A stretch of DNA of 15,755 bases from an uncultured Oscillospiraceae bacterium (GTDB lineage Bacteria; Bacillota; Clostridia; Oscillospirales; Acutalibacteraceae). The stretch is from contig USDZ01000025.1 in NCBI GenBank assembly GCA_900553525.1, forward strand, positions 1 to 15,755, in the 5' to 3' direction. Each line of letters opens with the position of its first letter. The first letter of the stretch is position 1. The notes beneath the pieces are model-generated. The model had not been told where the DNA came from, did not search any database, and worked only from the letters and a program-made list of their open reading frames with translations. Positions 1-6,501 of this stretch are shown one piece after another. Position numbers and translations under genes: made by a program.

Positions 1-234
1 CCGGCCGTCCTTCTGCATGGCGAGAAAGAATATTTCATCCGTCACCCCGTTCGCCTCCATGCCGATGGCGACGGCTTCCCTTCCGATGTTCAGCCGTCCC
101 AGAAGAGCCAACAGCTTTTCGCAGCCCTCTTTTGTGTTGGCGAAGGATATACTGTCCAGCAATGCTTTCCCTTCAGAGTCGATGATGGACGCCTCATGGT
201 TGTGCTTGGCGATGTCAATTCCGCAGTAAAACAA
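1..234 (-). CDS. IS110-family transposase, N-terminal fragment (cut by window edge)
   Basis: This is the DEDD (RuvC-like) transposase/recombinase of an IS110 element, the enzyme that works with a bridge RNA in the studied member IS621. The 78 codons visible begin MFYCGIDIAKHNHEAS. The first catalytic aspartate is D7 in GIDIAK and the glutamate is E60 in GMEANG; the two later catalytic aspartates and the C-terminal serine domain lie outside the window. The start is read as TTG at 234-232: an AGGGAGGG ribosome binding site lies just upstream and an in-frame TAG at 249-247 excludes an earlier start. The reading frame is open to the window edge, so the gene may be intact. Family membership is clear from the N-terminal motif; the subgroup cannot be decided. 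Confidence 0.9.
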   Translation of the reverse strand, partial: MFYCGIDIAKHNHEASIIDSEGKALLDSISFANTKEGCEKLLALLGRLNIGREAVAIGMEANGVTDEIFFLAMQKDGR

Positions 235-283
235 CGGAAGCCCTCCCTATGCCTAAAATCACAGACAGGGTTTCCCTCTGATT

Positions 284-460
284 CTTACGGCAATACAATC
301 TCGTTCGATATACAGCGCATCCATCATGGTCGCTATCCAGCTCATTCGTATCTAACCGTAAGGACAGAGGTGCCATTCTTTCGTACGAAGCTATACCCCA
401 AGGAATGAATCGGCCCCCTCTGTCTGTTACGCTCATTATCCCATACCCATTACAGGATAA
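284..460 (-). ncRNA. Candidate IS110 bridge RNA (three stem-loops, 177 nt)
   Basis: Reading the minus strand towards the transposase there are three consecutive hairpins. The 5' stem-loop pairs 460-455 with 441-436 (6 bp). A second stem pairs 424-417 with 370-363 (8 bp, GACAGAGG/CCTCTGTC) and closes a 46-nt loop with inner pairing. A third, directly abutting, pairs 362-356 with 290-284 (7 bp, CTTACGG/CCGTAAG) and closes a 65-nt loop. By analogy with IS621, which has a 5' stem-loop, then a target-binding loop, then a donor-binding loop upstream of the transposase, these are the likely counterparts. Order, location and length all fit. Assignment of individual guides is not secure. No protein is expected here. 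Confidence 0.65.
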
Positions 461-501
461 CAAGTTTTTCTACGATGTTCTTATAAAAACACCGTAAATC
501 T

Positions 502-507
502 ATTATA
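502..507 (-). promoter_or_regulatory. -10 box of the IS110 left end
   Basis: TATAAT on the minus strand, about 42 nt before the first stem of the candidate bridge RNA. No good -35 hexamer lies 17 nt upstream in the flanking DNA (the sequence there is CGCCAT). That would fit the IS110 habit of completing the promoter only when the right and left ends are joined in the circular form, but that is inference. Confidence 0.45.
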
Positions 508-532
508 CAAGGAGTAGAGGCAGAATGGCGGA

Positions 533-2437
533 TCATCGCGCCTTGTCGGCCACTTCCTTCAGAGCTTTGGCGAGGAATTCGGCCTCCGGCATGACACCGA
601 GATCCCCTTCCTTGTGGGAACGGACCGAGACCGATCCGGATTCCGCCTCCCGGTCTCCGATGACCAGCATATAGGGGATTTTCTGCATCTGGGCTTCCCG
701 AATCTTATACCCGATCTTTTCGTTCCGAGCGTCGAGGGAGGCGCGCAGGCCGGCGTCCCGAAGCCGCTGTGTGACCGCGGCGGCCTTGTCTTGGAGCCGA
801 TCGGACAGGGGCAGGACCCGCACCTGTTCGGGGGCGAGCCACAGGGGGAAGACGCCGGCGAAATGCTCGATGAGAATGCCGATGAAGCGCTCGATGCTGC
901 CGAACACCACCCGATGGATCATCACCGGACGGTGTTTGGCTCCGTCGGCGCCGGTGTATTCCAGCTCAAAGCGCTCGGGGAGCTGGAAGTCTAGCTGGAT
1001 GGTGCCGCACTGCCAGGTGCGGCCGATGGAATCCTCGAGATGGAAGTCGATCTTGGGGCCGTAGAAAGCGCCGTCCCCTTCGTTGATTTTGTAATCGAGG
1101 CCGATCTCATCCAACGCGGCCCGCAGGGCGGCGGTGGCGTCTTCCCAGTCCTCCTCGCTGCCCATGCTGTCCTCCGGGCGGGTGGAGAGCTCGACGTGAT
1201 ATTTAAAGCCGAAGAGAGAATACACCTCATCGATCAGGGAGACGACCCCCTTGATTTCATCCTTGATCTGCTCCTTGGTCATGAAGATGTGGGCGTCGTC
1301 CTGGGTGAAGCAGCGCACCCGCATCAGGCCATGGAGGGTGCCGGACATTTCGTGCCGGTGGACAATGCCCAATTCCCCCATCCGCAGGGGCAGATCCCGG
1401 TAGGAACGCATCTCGGTCTGATAGACCAGGATGCCGCCGGGGCAGTTCATGGGTTTAATGGCGTAATCCTCGTCATCGATGACGGTGGTGTACATGTTGT
1501 TCTTGTAATGATCCCAATGGCCCGACCGTTCCCACAGGGAACGGCTGAGGATGATGGGGGTGGAGATCTCCTGGTATCCGGCGCGGGTATGGACCTCCCG
1601 CCAGTAGTCGATCAGCCGGTTTTTGAGCAGCATGCCCTTCGGGAGAAAGAAGGGGAAACCCGGGCCTTCGTCCAGAATCGTGAACAAGCCGAGCTCCTTG
1701 CCCAGCCGCCGGTGGTCCCGCTTTTTGGCTTCTTCCAGTTGGGTCAGGTAGACGTCGAGCTCCGCCTTTTTCGGGAACGCCGTGCCGTAGATGCGGGAGA
1801 GCATCTTGTTCTTCTCGCTGCCCCGCCAATAGGCGCCGGTGCAGGCGGTCAGCTTGACGGCCTTGACCGGGGCGGTGGTCATCAGATGGGGGCCGGCGCA
1901 CAGGTCGGTGAAATCCCCCTGACGGTAGAAAGAGATGGCCTCTCCCTTGTCCGCGTGTTCCTCCATCAGTTCGAGCTTATAGGGCTGGTCGGCCATGAGC
2001 GCCCGGGCTTCCTCGATGGGCAGTTCGAACCGCTCGATGGGAAGGGCCTCTTTGGCGATCCGGGCCATCTCGGCCTCGATTTTTTGCAGGTCGTCGACGG
2101 AAAAAGCCTCCTCCCGGTCAAAATCGTAGTAAAATCCGTTGTCAATGGCCGGGCCGATGGCGAACTTCACGCCGGGAAAGAGGCGCTTCACCGCCTGGGC
2201 CAGAATGTGGGAGGCGGTATGGCGGAAGGCCTTGCGGCCGTCCTCATCCTCAAAGGTGAGGAATTCCACCGTGCAGTCTTTGACAAGCGGGGTGCGCAGG
2301 TCGCAGACCTTTCCGTCGATCCGCACCGCGCAGGCCGCACGGAACAGACCCATCGAAATCTCGCGGCAGAGTTCTTCCGCCGGGGTGTTCTCGGCGACCT
2401 GGCGGATGTCGCCGCCTTTTAAGGTGATGTTCAGCAT
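533..2437 (-). CDS. thrS: Threonine--tRNA ligase
   Basis: Cytoplasmic class II aminoacyl-tRNA synthetase that charges tRNA-Thr. The 634 residues show the usual order. An N-terminal TGS domain (about 1-60) is followed by the editing domain with HTASH near residue 70 and a second Cys/His site further on. The catalytic core then has motif 2 (RCFTQDDAHIF), Zn-binding C332 in KPMNCPGG and a His in HRHEMSG, and motif 3 (VVFGSIERFIGILIEH). The anticodon-binding domain is C-terminal. The start is ATG at 2437-2435, with AAAGGAG 8 nt upstream and a protein beginning MLNITLKGG; the frame stays open 16 codons further but reads through the ribosome binding site. Expression is controlled by the T-box leader upstream. 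The 3' end is followed within about 25 bp by an IS110 element, and no thrS terminator is visible in between. Confidence 0.97.
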   Translation of the reverse strand: MLNITLKGGDIRQVAENTPAEELCREISMGLFRAACAVRIDGKVCDLRTPLVKDCTVEFLTFEDEDGRKAFRHTASHILAQAVKRLFPGVKFAIGPAIDNGFYYDFDREEAFSVDDLQKIEAEMARIAKEALPIERFELPIEEARALMADQPYKLELMEEHADKGEAISFYRQGDFTDLCAGPHLMTTAPVKAVKLTACTGAYWRGSEKNKMLSRIYGTAFPKKAELDVYLTQLEEAKKRDHRRLGKELGLFTILDEGPGFPFFLPKGMLLKNRLIDYWREVHTRAGYQEISTPIILSRSLWERSGHWDHYKNNMYTTVIDDEDYAIKPMNCPGGILVYQTEMRSYRDLPLRMGELGIVHRHEMSGTLHGLMRVRCFTQDDAHIFMTKEQIKDEIKGVVSLIDEVYSLFGFKYHVELSTRPEDSMGSEEDWEDATAALRAALDEIGLDYKINEGDGAFYGPKIDFHLEDSIGRTWQCGTIQLDFQLPERFELEYTGADGAKHRPVMIHRVVFGSIERFIGILIEHFAGVFPLWLAPEQVRVLPLSDRLQDKAAAVTQRLRDAGLRASLDARNEKIGYKIREAQMQKIPYMLVIGDREAESGSVSVRSHKEGDLGVMPEAEFLAKALKEVADKAR

Positions 2438-2483
2438 ACGGTATACTCCTTTCCAAAATGGGAATGCCGTTGCGGGAGCAAGC

Positions 2484-2515
2484 AAAAAACCCCGCCCCCT
2501 TCAAAAGGGGCGAGG
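2484..2515 (-). terminator. Regulated intrinsic terminator of the thrS T-box
   Basis: On the minus strand CGCCCC and GGGGCG pairs flank an 8-nt loop, extended by C/G-rich flanks, and are followed by six consecutive T. It lies between the T-box motif and the thrS ribosome binding site, the standard position of the attenuator. Confidence 0.85.
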
Positions 2516-2729
2516 TCAGTCGGCCACGCGGTTCCACCCTTGTTCCGCGGCGCAAGCGCCGCGCTCATTCCCGGCCGGTAACGGGGCCATCCGTCACGCC
2601 TTAACCGGGAAAAAACGGCTCCGGCGCACGCTCAGGGGTGGTGGCGGTTTCGAGCCGTCCTGCGCCGCTTGCAGCCGGGGCGGCGCTCTCTGGATAGGAC
2701 GGGCGGGAAGGCTTCCCCGTCAACGCTGT
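2484..2729 (-). promoter_or_regulatory. T-box riboswitch leader of thrS (tRNA-Thr sensing)
   Basis: The minus-strand leader contains the invariant T-box AAGGGTGGAACCGCG (2541-2527), whose TGGA would pair with the acceptor end of uncharged tRNA. It is followed by an intrinsic terminator (stem 2512-2507 with 2498-2493, then six T at 2489-2484). Upstream are the Stem I landmarks: GACGGGGAAG near 2723-2714, AGAGAGC at about 2690-2684, and GCTGCAAGC at about 2674-2666. CCACCACC at 2644-2637 lies in the specifier region and offers two overlapping ACC threonine codons. Uncharged tRNA-Thr would stabilise the antiterminator and allow thrS transcription. The exact specifier triplet is inferred by position, not proved. 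Confidence 0.9.
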
Positions 2730-2735
2730 ATGTTC

Positions 2736-2764
2736 AGGATACCATCCCCGCTGCTCCTTGTCAA
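2736..2764 (-). promoter_or_regulatory. thrS promoter
   Basis: Minus strand: perfect -35 TTGACA at 2764-2759, a 17-nt spacer, and -10 TATCCT at 2741-2736. The predicted transcription start near 2729 falls just before the first recognisable T-box Stem I element, which supports both calls. Confidence 0.75.
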
Positions 2765-2768
2765 GAGG

Positions 2769-2817
2769 GGACGGCGGCCGCAAAAAGGGCTACAGGACGG
2801 CGGCCGCAAAAAGGGCT
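2769..2817. repeat. 23-bp tandem direct repeat
   Basis: Two identical 23-bp copies at 2769-2791 and 2795-2817, period 26 bp. Each contains the 8-bp palindrome GCGGCCGC followed by AAAAAGGGCT. They lie between the DUF2461 stop codon and the thrS promoter. No coding or clear terminator role is visible. Confidence 0.9.
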
Positions 2818-2833
2818 CTGGATACGGCGCGGG

Positions 2834-3547
2834 TTATGAGGCGGTGGCGGAATCTCCAGCCAGTTCGATGTCCCGTTCCACTGCGGCGATCAGAAGACGA
2901 TAAAGGGGGGCAAGGGCGGTAAACGCCTCCTTCAGGGCATCCACCAGGGCGGCGGAGCCGAAAAAGGCGGGGTCGGGGTCGAAGCGTTCCATCGCCACGG
3001 TCTTGGCGTTGTAAACCGCGTCGAGCAGCGGGGGAAGTCCTACCCTTTTGGGGCGGGCATAGCGGTCCCCTGTCGAAGCAAAGCCCGCCTCCTCCGCCTG
3101 TTTTAAGGCTTTGGTCCAAACGGCCGGTTTTTCGTCGATCATCCGCCGGACGGTCTGCATCAGCCGGGGAGCGGCGTAGTAAAAGGCCAGGCCGTAATAG
3201 CTGCCCTTCAAAGAGAAATCCATGAAAAACCCGGGGGCGCATGGATACGCCTTTTTATCCCGCAGAAAAGCCACCCACATGTTCTCCCGGTACAGGGATT
3301 TGTCCCGGGTATACCGGTTATCCCGCCGGACGCGGCTGATGCAGCCGTTGCGGTTCGGATCGGTGACGATCCGGGGATCGATCGCCGTCACAACACCGGC
3401 GAGATCTTCCGCCAGAGCCCGCAGAGGATCCAGGACCTGGGCTTTGATCTGGGGCTTGTGTTCTTCATAATAGCTTTTATTGTCGTGAAACCGGTTCTCC
3501 GCCAGCAGCCACATGCCGTCGGGGGAGATGCCCTGAAAACGGGACAT
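2834..3547 (-). CDS. DUF2461 (TIGR02453-like) protein
   Basis: A 237-residue protein with the hallmarks of the DUF2461 family: an N-terminal segment of the type FxGxSPDGMxLLAENRFHDNKSYYEEHK (residues about 4-31), and the central RDNRYTRDKSLYRENMW (about 75-91), equivalent to the family's RxxRFSxDKxPY signature. An aromatic-rich GFFMDFS...YYGLAFYY stretch follows near residues 106-123. There is no signal peptide or membrane segment, so it should be cytosolic. The family has no established biochemical function. The start is ATG at 3547-3545 with AAGGAGG 7 nt upstream. It is transcribed divergently from cobU and in the same direction as thrS, but thrS has its own promoter, so the two are probably separate units. 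Confidence 0.85.
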   Translation of the reverse strand: MSRFQGISPDGMWLLAENRFHDNKSYYEEHKPQIKAQVLDPLRALAEDLAGVVTAIDPRIVTDPNRNGCISRVRRDNRYTRDKSLYRENMWVAFLRDKKAYPCAPGFFMDFSLKGSYYGLAFYYAAPRLMQTVRRMIDEKPAVWTKALKQAEEAGFASTGDRYARPKRVGLPPLLDAVYNAKTVAMERFDPDPAFFGSAALVDALKEAFTALAPLYRLLIAAVERDIELAGDSATAS

Positions 3548-3616
3548 GGACGGGCCTCCTTATGTATGAAAATATGAGACGGCGGGTCCGCGGAAAGCCG
3601 CGGTGCCCTGGGTATT

Positions 3617-3641
3617 TTGTCTGACAATGGTATAGTATACC
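3617..3641. promoter_or_regulatory. Two adjacent inverted repeats in the divergent promoter region
   Basis: TTGTC-T-GACAA (3617-3627) and GGTATA-G-TATACC (3629-3641) lie next to each other in the 208-bp region between the DUF2461 gene and cobU. The second contains TATACT on the minus strand (3639-3634), a possible -10 for the DUF2461 gene, though no good -35 is found. They look like operator half-sites; no regulator is identified. Confidence 0.4.
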
Positions 3642-3696
3642 ACAGATTTTGTCGAAGAAATATACAAAATTGTAACCAAATTGTCCCCGGGGAAGG

Positions 3697-3725
3697 TGGA
3701 CTTTTTTTCGGACAGCTTGTATAAT
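3697..3725 (+). promoter_or_regulatory. cobU promoter
   Basis: Perfect -10 TATAAT at 3720-3725, 17-nt spacer, and a partial -35 TGGACT at 3697-3702 (4 of 6). It ends 30 nt before the cobU start. It may drive the whole co-directional run of genes to nadE. No cobalamin riboswitch is visible in the short leader. Confidence 0.65.
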
Positions 3726-3755
3726 AAACCTAATATGTAAAAAAGAGGTGTGCGT

Positions 3756-4301
3756 ATGGCCGTTACCCTGCTGACCGGGGGTGTGCGCAGCGGCAAAAGC
3801 GCCATGGCCCAGCATCTGCTGGAAGGGGACGGCGCGGTGCTTTATATTGCGACCGCCCGCTGTCTCGATGGGGAGATGGAACGGCGGATCGCGCGGCACC
3901 GGGCTTCCCGGCCGTCCGGCTGGCGGACGGTGGAGGCTTCCGCCGGGTTGGACCGGGTGCTGGAGGAGCATCCGGGCGGCGCGGTGCTGCTGGACTGCGT
4001 TTCCAATATGGTGACCAATCTCATGCTTGACGCCGAGCCGGATTACGATTCTCTCTCCCAAGACCGGATAGAAGAGATCGAACGGGAGATCACGGCGGAA
4101 TTCGACCGGCTGATGGATGCCCTTTGCCGGCAGGAGCGGCGGGCGGTGATCGTCACGAACGAGGTGGGCCTTGGGTTGATTGCCCCCTATCGGCTGGGCC
4201 GCGTGTTCGCCGACATTTTGGGGCGGGTCAACCAGAGGCTGGCCGCCCGCTGCGATGAAGTGTATCTGCTTTCCTGCGGCCTGCCCCTGCGGCTGAAATA
4301 A
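3756..4301 (+). CDS. cobU: Adenosylcobinamide kinase / adenosylcobinamide-phosphate guanylyltransferase
   Basis: Bifunctional enzyme of corrinoid salvage and late cobalamin synthesis. It phosphorylates adenosylcobinamide and then adds GMP to give adenosyl-GDP-cobinamide. The 181 residues include the P-loop GGVRSGKS (8-15), YIATA (30-34), and the ERRIARHRASRP segment, in which H48 is the probable guanylylated histidine. VLLDCVSNMVTN and the C-terminal VTNEVGLGLIAP...LGRVNQRLA complete the family pattern. The length is normal. The start is taken as ATG 3756 with AGAGGTG 5 nt upstream; a GTG two codons earlier overlaps that site. No other cobalamin gene (cobS, cobT, cobC) is nearby, which suggests salvage or dispersed genes. 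It lies 50 bp upstream of the MoxR gene. Confidence 0.93.
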   Translation: MAVTLLTGGVRSGKSAMAQHLLEGDGAVLYIATARCLDGEMERRIARHRASRPSGWRTVEASAGLDRVLEEHPGGAVLLDCVSNMVTNLMLDAEPDYDSLSQDRIEEIEREITAEFDRLMDALCRQERRAVIVTNEVGLGLIAPYRLGRVFADILGRVNQRLAARCDEVYLLSCGLPLRLK

Positions 4302-4351
4302 GCGGACCCGGGAATTTTAAAAAGACTATTCAGGATGTGGAGGATGGGAAG

Positions 4352-5290
4352 ATGGACTGTAAACCCCTTTTGGACGACATTCGCCAAAATATCCGGCAGG
4401 TGATCGTGGGCAAGGACCGCGCCATCGATCACCTGCTGATTTCGCTGCTCTGCTCCGGGCATGTGTTGATCGAGGACATGCCAGGCCTCGGGAAAACCAC
4501 CATGGTGTCGGCGCTGGCGGCTTCGCTCGGCTGTTCGTTCCGCCGGATCCAGTTCACGCCCGACGTGCTGCCTTCCGACATCACGGGATTTACCATGTTC
4601 AACCTCAAAACCGGGGAACAGGAGTTCCATCCCGGCAGCGTCATGAACCAGATCGTGCTGGCCGACGAGATCAACCGTACCAGTCCCAAAACGCAGTCGG
4701 CCCTGCTGGAAGTCATGCAGGAAAACCAGGTGACCATCGACGGCAAAACCTATCCCGCCCCCGCCCCCTTTATGGTCCTGGCGACCCAGAATCCGGTGGA
4801 GATGGCGGGAACCTATCCGCTGCCCGAAGCGCAGCTCGACCGCTTTTTTATGCGGATTTCGATGGGTTATCCGACCCATCGGGAGGAACTGGAGATTCTG
4901 CACAACCACCGCTCCAGCCGCGACGCGGTGAAGCTGCAGGCCGTCGCCTCGGCTGAAGACGTGCTGCGCATGCAAAAGGAGCTCGACGGCATCGTGTGCG
5001 CCCCGCCGGTGCTGGATTATATCGTGTCCATCGTGGAGACCACCCGGTCCTTGCGCGAGGTCCTGCTAGGTGTCAGCCCCCGCGGCTCCATCGCCCTGAT
5101 GCAGGCGGCCAGGGGCTGTGCCCTGCTGGAAGGGCGGCCGTATGTCCTGCCCGACGACGTGCAGCGGATGGCGGTTTCCGTGCTGTGCCACCGGATGGTG
5201 CTGCGGACCCGGGCGGGAATGCAGCGCCAGACCCCCGAAACCATATTGGATGCCGTGCTGCGCACGGTTCCGGTTCCCTCGGCGCGATGA
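4352..5290 (+). CDS. MoxR-family AAA+ ATPase
   Basis: A 312-residue cytosolic AAA+ ATPase of the MoxR family, thought to act as a chaperone that activates partner proteins by ATP-driven remodelling. Visible motifs are Walker A PGLGKTT (44-50), the family-typical RIQFTPDVLPSDITG, Walker B VLADEINR (D105, E106), sensor I ATQNP, and the following GTYPLPEAQLDRF with the arginine finger. The lid domain carries GVSPRGSIALMQAAR. The start chosen is ATG 4352, with GGAGG 8 nt upstream; a GTG at 4337 in frame has no comparable site. Its stop overlaps the DUF58 start by 4 bp (ATGA), which indicates tight translational coupling in a three-gene module with the DUF58 and transglutaminase genes. Confidence 0.95.
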   Translation: MDCKPLLDDIRQNIRQVIVGKDRAIDHLLISLLCSGHVLIEDMPGLGKTTMVSALAASLGCSFRRIQFTPDVLPSDITGFTMFNLKTGEQEFHPGSVMNQIVLADEINRTSPKTQSALLEVMQENQVTIDGKTYPAPAPFMVLATQNPVEMAGTYPLPEAQLDRFFMRISMGYPTHREELEILHNHRSSRDAVKLQAVASAEDVLRMQKELDGIVCAPPVLDYIVSIVETTRSLREVLLGVSPRGSIALMQAARGCALLEGRPYVLPDDVQRMAVSVLCHRMVLRTRAGMQRQTPETILDAVLRTVPVPSAR

Positions 5291-6501
5291 CGGTCCGGGG
5301 AGGGGTTCTGTCCGCCTTTTTTGCACTGTTGCTGCTGGCGGGGCTTGCCACCGGCATCCGTGAAATATATTATGTGGTACTCATCCTCGGCATCCTGCTG
5401 GCGGCCGGTTTGTTGGCGGCGCTCTGCGGGGCCTTTTCCCTGCGCGCCGCGCAGTTCCTGCCCGGTCGGACGACGATCCGGGGGGAAGGGGCCGAGCTGC
5501 AGGTCCGTCTGTCCGGCCTGGTGCTGTTGCCGGTGACGGTCCAGGTCCGGCTGATGGTGCCCGAGCCTCCCAGGCCGGGCGTCAAAGAGCGGCCTATGGA
5601 GGAATGGGGCACCCTGACGCTGTGGCCCTGCCGGCTGGACCGTGTTTTGTCGATCACGGTGCCGTGCCGGCACCGGGGCGCATGGCCCACGGGGATTCGC
5701 CGGGTTTGCGTGTATGACGTGATGGGGCTTTTTGTCCTTCCGCTCAGGCGAAAGGCGGTCTCCTCTTCCAGGGAACCCCTGATCGTCTATCCGCGCTTAT
5801 ACGAACTCGAAGCGGAGATCCCGCCGCTTCCCGTCGGCACGGATTACTCGGAAAAACACCCCATCGTCGCCGATCATGGGGATTCTTTTGCCGGAACCCG
5901 CCTTTACCGGGATGGAGACTCCCTCAAGCGCATTCATTGGATTCAGACGGTCCGCACCCGGGAAATCCACACCCGTCAATATGAGATATCCACCGAACAG
6001 TACGGGCTTTTGATCCTGGATAACGAGGTCCCGCCATATATGAACCGCCTGGCCTATGGGGATATGGCAGGGGAAACGGCCGCCGCCCTGGCGTTCCATT
6101 ACCTCGAAGGAGGCTGCCCGGTCCGCCTGCTCTGTTTGAACTCCGCGGCGGGCGGGGGAGTGGCGGAGGACTGTTACGCCGCCGTACCGGAAGAGTTTTT
6201 TCCGCTTTATGAGCTTCTGGCGACTGTCCCCTTCACGCCTCATCCGCAGCCGCTGGACGCGTCCCGCCTGCTGGAGGGAAACTGGGGCCAGGTCCGCACC
6301 GTCCACTTGATTACCTCCCGCCCATCGCCTTATTTGTTCGAGGTTCTGCACGCTTTTACACAGCGTCGGTGCCGGGTGGTCTGTATCGTGCCGATGACCG
6401 CTGAAACGGTGTCCTGGATACCGCTCGCCGGGGAACTGAATGTCCGCGTGGTGGCGATTTCCCGCCCGGAGGAAATCGCGGCGCTTGGGGATTGCCTATG
6501 A
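5287..6501 (+). CDS. DUF58 domain protein (MoxR partner, membrane-anchored)
   Basis: A 404-residue protein. Two closely spaced hydrophobic segments at the N-terminus (about 8-45) would anchor it in the cytoplasmic membrane, as in other DUF58 proteins. The DUF58 signature is clear: YRDGDSLKRIHWIQTVRT near 207-224, followed by EIHTRQYE and a von Willebrand A-like fold (LLILDNE...). The family is thought to be the substrate or partner of MoxR ATPases. The start is ATG 5287 in the ATGA overlap with the MoxR gene; longer in-frame readings upstream lie inside MoxR and are not real. Its stop overlaps the transglutaminase start in the same way. The molecular role of this three-protein module is not established. 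Confidence 0.92.
   Translation: MTVRGGVLSAFFALLLLAGLATGIREIYYVVLILGILLAAGLLAALCGAFSLRAAQFLPGRTTIRGEGAELQVRLSGLVLLPVTVQVRLMVPEPPRPGVKERPMEEWGTLTLWPCRLDRVLSITVPCRHRGAWPTGIRRVCVYDVMGLFVLPLRRKAVSSSREPLIVYPRLYELEAEIPPLPVGTDYSEKHPIVADHGDSFAGTRLYRDGDSLKRIHWIQTVRTREIHTRQYEISTEQYGLLILDNEVPPYMNRLAYGDMAGETAAALAFHYLEGGCPVRLLCLNSAAGGGVAEDCYAAVPEEFFPLYELLATVPFTPHPQPLDASRLLEGNWGQVRTVHLITSRPSPYLFEVLHAFTQRRCRVVCIVPMTAETVSWIPLAGELNVRVVAISRPEEIAALGDCL

Larger units (their letters stand above)
1..515 (-). mobile_element. IS110-family insertion sequence, left end (element runs off the window)
   Basis: The minus strand carries the beginning of a DEDD transposase of the IS110 type, preceded by about 280 nt of AT-richer non-coding DNA with strong stem-loops. 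This is how the left end of IS110-group elements is organised: promoter, bridge RNA, then transposase. The outer boundary is not fixed by terminal inverted repeats, which IS110 elements usually lack. I place it between the -10 box at 502-507 and the thrS stop at 533-535, so the 515 limit is approximate. The rest of the transposase and the right end lie beyond position 1. Confidence 0.85.

Noticed and set aside
215..463. 82-codon minus-strand ORF over the IS110 left end
   Set aside because: It overlaps the start of the transposase in another frame, has no family resemblance, and lies in the structured non-coding part of the element.
1040..2422. 460-codon ORF opposite thrS
   Set aside because: Antisense frame of a GC-rich gene; composition is typical of a shadow and thrS is unmistakable.
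4996..5286. N-terminal extension of the DUF58 gene by 97 codons
   Set aside because: This part lies inside MoxR in another frame; the ATGA overlap start at 5287 gives the normal family N-terminus.
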